Shown here: in pieces, positions 59,001 through 64,000 of the stretch
How positions within the stretch are numbered: the stretch's first letter is position 1
Layout: every line of letters starts with the position of its first letter
Assembly: GCA_036874045.1 (NCBI GenBank)
Contig: CM072344.1
Span: 15,348,501 to 15,412,500, forward strand
Length of the DNA stretch: 64,000 nucleotides
Source: Cymodocea nodosa
Lineage: Eukaryota; Streptophyta; Magnoliopsida; Alismatales; Cymodoceaceae
Direction: 5' to 3'
Program-made: the position numbers and the translations under genes
The notes under the pieces: model-generated
The model's input: only the letters and a program-made list of their open reading frames with translations
Told to the model about the DNA's origin: nothing
Databases searched by the model: none

Positions 59001-62000
59001 TAATTGGGATCCAATAAATCACTACAGATCACAGCCTAAAGAATTCATTAATATAGATCAACAACAAATGTACTTTACAAAAATAAGACACCATTGCATA
59101 TAGATATCAACATCAACAAACAACTAATCCTACAAATAAATTAACAGTAAAACAACATATCGACCACATTACAAACCAAAAAAGGTTGTAAACCATGGAA
59201 ACCCTAGTAAATATACCATGGTATGGTTAAAAGCTGAAACTATATTTGAAAACAAGGGATAAAACAGAACAAGCCCAGTGTTTTTAAAAAAGCTGGGTCC
59301 CACTGGATTATCATGGCCAGCATTTTCAGTTCAATTGAAGCATGTAAAAAAAACAATGTAAAACAGTAAGTCATGGGTGGCTGAATCATTTGGAAACTGG
59401 CCTAGCATTTGCACAAATCCCTCCCCCAGATGCTGGAAAAACATAGCCCCAAATGGGGCCTTGGATAGCAGAATAAAAAATTGGAACTCTGAAACCAGAT
59501 TTTATCTTTGAAGAATAATGCATGTTGAGTGGTTTGATAACATGATATATAAATTCAAGACCAACCACAATATTAAAAGGATTTGTTATAAAAATATAAA
59601 ACACAATTCACAGCTATTTAAAATGACTTGGCCACATTAGTTACATGAAAATAAAAACTTACTGGATCTTTGAATTGTTTATTCACGTGTTCAATCACAT
59701 CTTTCATACCTTCAAGCTTCCCTAGTAGAGCATCTTCTGCAAATTCATTACCAAGACCAAAAAGATGTGTAGCCTATGGCAAAATCAGAAACATGTAATG
59801 GATAAATGCCATGAGCATTCAGAAGCAACTGTTAGAGAGAATGAAACACTAAAGCATCTTGATTTATTCCATGGTAATTTCAATATAACAGGCGACTCAA
59901 ATAAAAAAACCTCTGATGTCATTATTGATAGTCTTTCAATACTGATCCATATCCAGTGGAGAGATGCATACCACTGTCGTTAAGAATTATAGAGCATAAC
60001 TATTTCTACATGAAATTGGAACATCAGGAACTTAATCACTCTCTTGTAATTTCAGCTGAAAGTTACTTTACAACCAGTATTAGTAAACATTATCATGGAT
60101 TACATATATTTGGAATATTTTCCAAGCACTTAACATATGAGCATAAATAATTATGTTATACTTCACCCTATCCTTAATGTCCAAGCCATGTAACCAAATC
60201 ATGATTATCTGTCACCGAGAGATGATGCATCCTCTTTGAAGAAAATTTCCAAACATGTCTACTGAATTGTATTCTCTTTTTGAACAGTAAAGTAATAAAT
60301 TTGCTGAAAAATTCAAACAGCAGAAAAGAACACTCTCGGAGCCAAGGAGATTATGAAGATCTACTTTTTTTTGGAGAAAGAGATTACGAAGATTTCAATC
60401 CCTCGTAAATCTGATATCCATGTTACTATGCTCTAGAGCATTTATCTATTAAGTATGATATAGTGTAAGACAACAAAGGATATCATCCAACTTCGTGAGC
60501 AATGATTCCATAATCTATATGTCAAGCAATGTCAGGATCTAATCAAAAGTAAGAACATTCTCGAAAGAATTACTACCTGGCTTATAAGACCACCAAATTT
60601 ATTTTTTAGTGCCATCATTTTTGATAACCCCTTCTCTAAAGTTGATGGGAACTGAAGTAATCTAAGTGTATGACCAGTAGGTGCGGTGTCGAAGACGATG
60701 ACAGAGTAATCCATTGTTTGAACCAGTCTGCAGCAAACAAGTAAAGAGCTTTATCAAAAAAATTCCAATCCTAACAAGTGGCCAATCACAGGATTGCATA
60801 TTGCAATAAGCTGTTATAGTAGAGAACTATGAGATCCTTTTCCAACAAACATTAGGATATTATATGGAAGAAATCCATTAAAAATCAGGTAAATATGGAT
60901 GACCTCAGGAGATAAAGATATCATTGAATTATAAATATGAGAGTTGTGTACAAAGAAAATCTAATCATGTGCTTGTAAATTTATAATGGGAATGATGTTT
61001 CACTTACTGAATCATTATTCTCAACTAATAAATAAAAATACAAAATCTTTAACCAGCCAAAAAATCGTTGATCATTCATACCACCACCCCAAGAGCTACC
61101 AAAATTACACATGTTCTTGGTGTAATAAATTCTCTTTTTTACTAATTGACCTGTTGAATGGAGTCAATTAAATTGTAGACACCTTTTGAAAACAAAATTG
61201 AAAACAAACATTAGAGGTTGTTGAGACAGCTTTTATTTGTACAAAAAAATTGAATTTTGAATGGCTTTTTTCTTCCCATTAACTATATTAAAATTATATT
61301 ATTGCGAAGGAAATCAAATTTTATAGTATGGCTCATCATAATACTAGTTCGGTAAGTCTTGTGGTTAAAGAAATGAAAAGTTCTTAGACCAAATAACATT
61401 ATTTGGTGAGTCAATTGGCACTGCATCCAGAACACTTATTGTGTTGATTATCTAACCAGACTACCATCCCAACCTCACCGTGTTAGTTGCCTTTCACCCC
61501 TTTTGGCCATTTTTATTCTTCATTTTGTATTATACGTTTCCATTTCTCCTGTTCTTTCAAAAAGTTTTCGTTTCTCCTAATTCCCAATTCTGATAGTTGT
61601 ACAATGTTTACTGAAGCTTTTCAAATCTTTTTAGGTGTCATTGTTTGGTCAAAAATAATTTTCATACGAGATCTTGACGCAAAGATATTGGTAGAATGAT
61701 CGACAATACACGAGGAGTTACGATCGCAAATTCAATATCATCGGAGCACATGTGGATGCGAGAAACCATCAATACTGCATACACAACGATAACAACAATA
61801 ATGAGAAGGAAGAAAGAAAAAAAAAAACTCACTTGAGCATCTCAGCAAAGCTCATAGCCTCATCTATCCCGGGAATGGCATTGGTCACCTCCGAGAGAAA
61901 CCCATCGGCCCCATCCATGCTGGGAAGCTCCTCATTCTCCACCTTGGGATCCACCTCCTGCAAAGCAAAAGCCAACCAAAACCAAAATCACGACACCCGG

Positions 62001-62310
62001 ACGAAAATCCGCATCCCAGAAGAGAAGCGCGTGATCGAAGGGCATTCGGTCAACCACTAACCATGGCGAAGAGATTGGAGAATCCATTTACGAGGGTGGG
62101 GCTGCTGGTGAATCGCTGTTGGAACGCATCGCTGAGATTGTGGGCGGGGTCTGTGGAGATGACGAGGACGGAGGGGCGAACGCGGGAGAGTAGGACGGAG
62201 ATGATGGAACTGCACGTCGTCTTCCCCACCCCTCCCTTCCCTCCGACGAACACCCACTTTAGGGTTTCCTGCTCCAGCAGGTTCCGCACCGTCCCGTCCG
62301 GCTCTTCCAT
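56088..62310 (-). CDS. GET3A: GET3a / TRC40-type ATPase for tail-anchored protein insertion
   Basis: Exons: 62062-62310, 61833-61957, 60577-60727, 59663-59773, 56561-56699, 56338-56453, 56088-56252. They total 1,056 nt, all with GT-AG introns, giving an intact 351-aa protein. GET3 is a cytosolic homodimeric ATPase that receives tail-anchored proteins and delivers them to the ER receptor. Visible motifs: P-loop [10 protein letters not shown] (residues about 23-32), switch [17 protein letters not shown] (about 52-67), FAEMLK, switch [38 protein letters not shown], and the A-loop region KLPLLPEE. Exon 7 ends in a predicted coiled coil ([20 protein letters not shown]). The Cys-x2-Cys zinc site of fungal and animal GET3 is replaced by [10 protein letters not shown]. 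The lack of a long N-terminal extension favours the cytosolic GET3a over the organellar GET3b/c forms. The length equals the family norm. Confidence 0.95.
56955..57470. mobile_element. Possible non-autonomous DNA element with GC-rich ends
   Basis: The AT-rich core is bracketed by GC-rich ends. The left end has agcactaaggcactcaacgg and gtgcataggcaccc. The right end has gcgctgcccag, ttaggtgcctattgcctcag and cactgg. The outermost parts are imperfectly inverted (AGCACTAAGGCA versus AGTGCTGAGGCA read from the right). The architecture resembles a MITE, but the target duplication is not evident. Confidence 0.4.
57138..57263. repeat. 63-bp tandem duplication
   Basis: ctaaaagtcaacttataaat and the following 43 bases occur twice head to tail (57138-57200 and 57201-57263) with a single visible mismatch. 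Confidence 0.85.
59774..60576 (-). other. GET3a intron 3
   Basis: A GT-AG intron of 803 bp with nothing recognisable inside. Confidence 0.8.
60728..61832 (-). other. GET3a intron 2
   Basis: A GT-AG intron of 1,105 bp with only short, unsupported frames. Confidence 0.8.
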
Positions 62311-62360
62311 TCCTGCCGACTGCCGTCGGAACTCCTCTTCCGACTCACTCTGTTTAATAT

Positions 62361-62368
62361 TGACGTAA
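62361..62368. promoter_or_regulatory. TGACGTAA motif upstream of GET3a
   Basis: A TGACG/ACGT core of the kind bound by plant bZIP (TGA/as-1-like) factors, about 50 bp upstream of the ATG. It may equally lie in the leader. No TATA box is apparent, so this is a weak call. Confidence 0.3.
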
Positions 62369-62479
62369 ATAAACCTTTTTTTTTCATATTATTTATTTTT
62401 AAAAATTAAACTTTGAACGGTTACACATGTCAACTAAGTCAAATTCAAAATCTACTTCAACATAATTAAACCATATCAT

Positions 62480-62790
62480 TAATTGTCATATTAGGCCATC
62501 GTACAGAACTACATCGATATAACGTAACATGAGTACGCAGATTAACATTATATAAGTGAATTTTTCTTAAATTACTATACTATTTACAAAAATTATATCT
62601 CAAAAACATTTATAAAACTCATCGGTAACGATTTCAATATATCAAATTGTTAAATTGATATATTAAATTTATCAATTTGAAAGTCTTTTTTAAAAATAGT
62701 ATACTAATTTATAGATTTAACATATCGATTTTATATTTTAATATGTACAACTTAACATAGTCAAATTATGCCCTTGATCAATGTAATATA
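62480..62790. repeat. AT-rich dispersed repeat, copy 2
   Basis: Related to 5700-6080 in the same orientation. Shared phrases include caatatatcaaattgt, tactaatttatagattt, atatcgatt and cttaacatagtcaaa (with small changes). There is no coding capacity. Confidence 0.5.
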
Positions 62791-64000
62791 AATAAACTAT
62801 AGGTTATAAATTGCCTCCTTTCCTTCCTTAATGTAACTTCAGTGTCAAGTTATACCGTAGATATTTACAACTAAAAATGTTATAAATATTTATCATATAA
62901 TTTAGACACATCAACTTAAAATCTATTAACGTTAAAGTTTGTGTACGAAGAAAAATATATTTTTTTTAAAAATATTTTATATATAATTTTCACTATTTAT
63001 AGATTTTAAGTTAAATAACTAAATGATAAAAAGAAACACTTCATTACTTTTAGCTTGAAGTGTTTACGTCATTATTACACTCTATTTAATTTCCTATAAA
63101 TTAATATATGAATTTGTAGGTTAATTTATCAATCTATAAGTATTATCTACTCATTTATTTACATGTTTGACATAAAAAAGTACTGAGTATATCTATATTC
63201 TATTTACATTTTAATTTTAAATACCAAACAACGCGAATATTTCTCAGATGACAATAAAATGTTATTATTATGATTTTTAAATATTTTCCTTCAAAAAGTC
63301 CATGCTAAAATTAACCTGTGCGTACAATTGTATCATTTCTTTGAATATAGTTGCTGTCATTTGTTCCAGCAAGGTAAATTTTAAAAAATACAACATTAGA
63401 CTAATTTAATATATAATCAAATACAATGTTTGGTTAATCAACGATACATGAAGATTTAGTGCCAAATTACAGTCTCTTATACAACTGGACATGGTAATAA
63501 TGTAGCAAAGTATGACTTCTTAAGTGTATCTGTAGTGTAATGATCCCTAACTTTTTGATTGTGGAAAATAAAACAATGGTGCTTTCCTTTCATTCCAAAT
63601 TGCATCAAAGAAAGATTAAAGAAAATGAAGAAGATGCAAAATCTAGTTAGATATATAAAAAGGTAAATTGCTACTGCTGTTATTTGCTATTCCATCATTG
63701 GTTTGATAAAATCTAAGGAAATGGTACTGATGTTGCATTAAATTTGACTGTTGAATGTTAAACAAACGTTTATGTTGAATGTTTTAACACCACTACTTTC
63801 GTAACCTTTAGATTATTTATTTTGATAAGTAAACCTTCGGCGAATCACTTTAAATGTTTTCATGTACCACTGCAAGGTCCTTAGTTTGTCTTTTTCGATA
63901 TTTTATTTAAATTATATTAGTTTTAATATCACTTGTTATGTACGAAGATAAATTACCTTATAAATTATCTTAAAATTTTTTAAAATATGATAAAAAATAT
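62791..64000. other. intergenic, no gene recognised
   Basis: Very AT-rich sequence upstream of GET3a. No frame, RNA gene or transposon end was recognised up to the window edge. Confidence 0.45.

Larger units (their letters stand above)
56700..59662 (-). other. GET3a intron 4
   Basis: A GT-AG intron of 2,963 bp with a putative MITE near 56955-57470, a 63-bp tandem duplication, and no coding relic that I can name. Confidence 0.8.

Overview
The window is nuclear DNA from a flowering plant. The evidence is spliced genes with plant-specific members (ARP9, plant-type eIF4B, a P-class PPR protein, GET3a), AT-rich intergenic and intronic DNA, and plant-type Copia, hAT, RTE and SINE relics. GC-rich 5' exons combined with very long, transposon-filled introns suggest a monocot, possibly a palm. 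That placement is inference only.

Four protein-coding genes are visible, all on the minus strand, and all four reading frames are intact. (1) 3621-5498 is a single-exon P-class pentatricopeptide repeat protein, probably the EMB1025 (At4g20090-type) protein. (2) 7627-10300 is plant eIF4B in two coding exons, with a TATA box and a (GA)n 5' leader. (3) 12882-46733 is the actin-related protein ARP9 (Arp8/INO80 type). It has 19 coding exons over 33.9 kb that join in phase to a 610-aa protein, and two of its introns appear to use GC donors. (4) 56088-62310 is the tail-anchored-protein targeting ATPase GET3a, in seven coding exons encoding 351 aa.

Most of the rest is transposon relic. ARP9 introns hold two hAT transposase pseudogenes (intron 18 and intron 8), a SINE (intron 16), a 1.4-kb PIF/Harbinger-like element (intron 9), a Copia 3' end (intron 8), a Copia LTR split by a 1.0-kb MITE, a LINE RNase H scrap and an integrase-less Copia element (all intron 5), and RTE-LINE pieces (introns 4 and 6). 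A second degenerate Copia element with a MITE in its 5' LTR, and a 120-bp tandem array, lie between ARP9 and GET3a.

The genes act in unrelated housekeeping processes (organelle RNA processing, translation initiation, chromatin remodelling, ER membrane-protein insertion), so the cluster is not a pathway. I found no new defence or biosynthetic system. The items most worth a second look are the paired GC-AG introns of ARP9, the multi-terminal MITE at 36899-37905, and the 120-bp array carrying a primer-binding-site-like motif.
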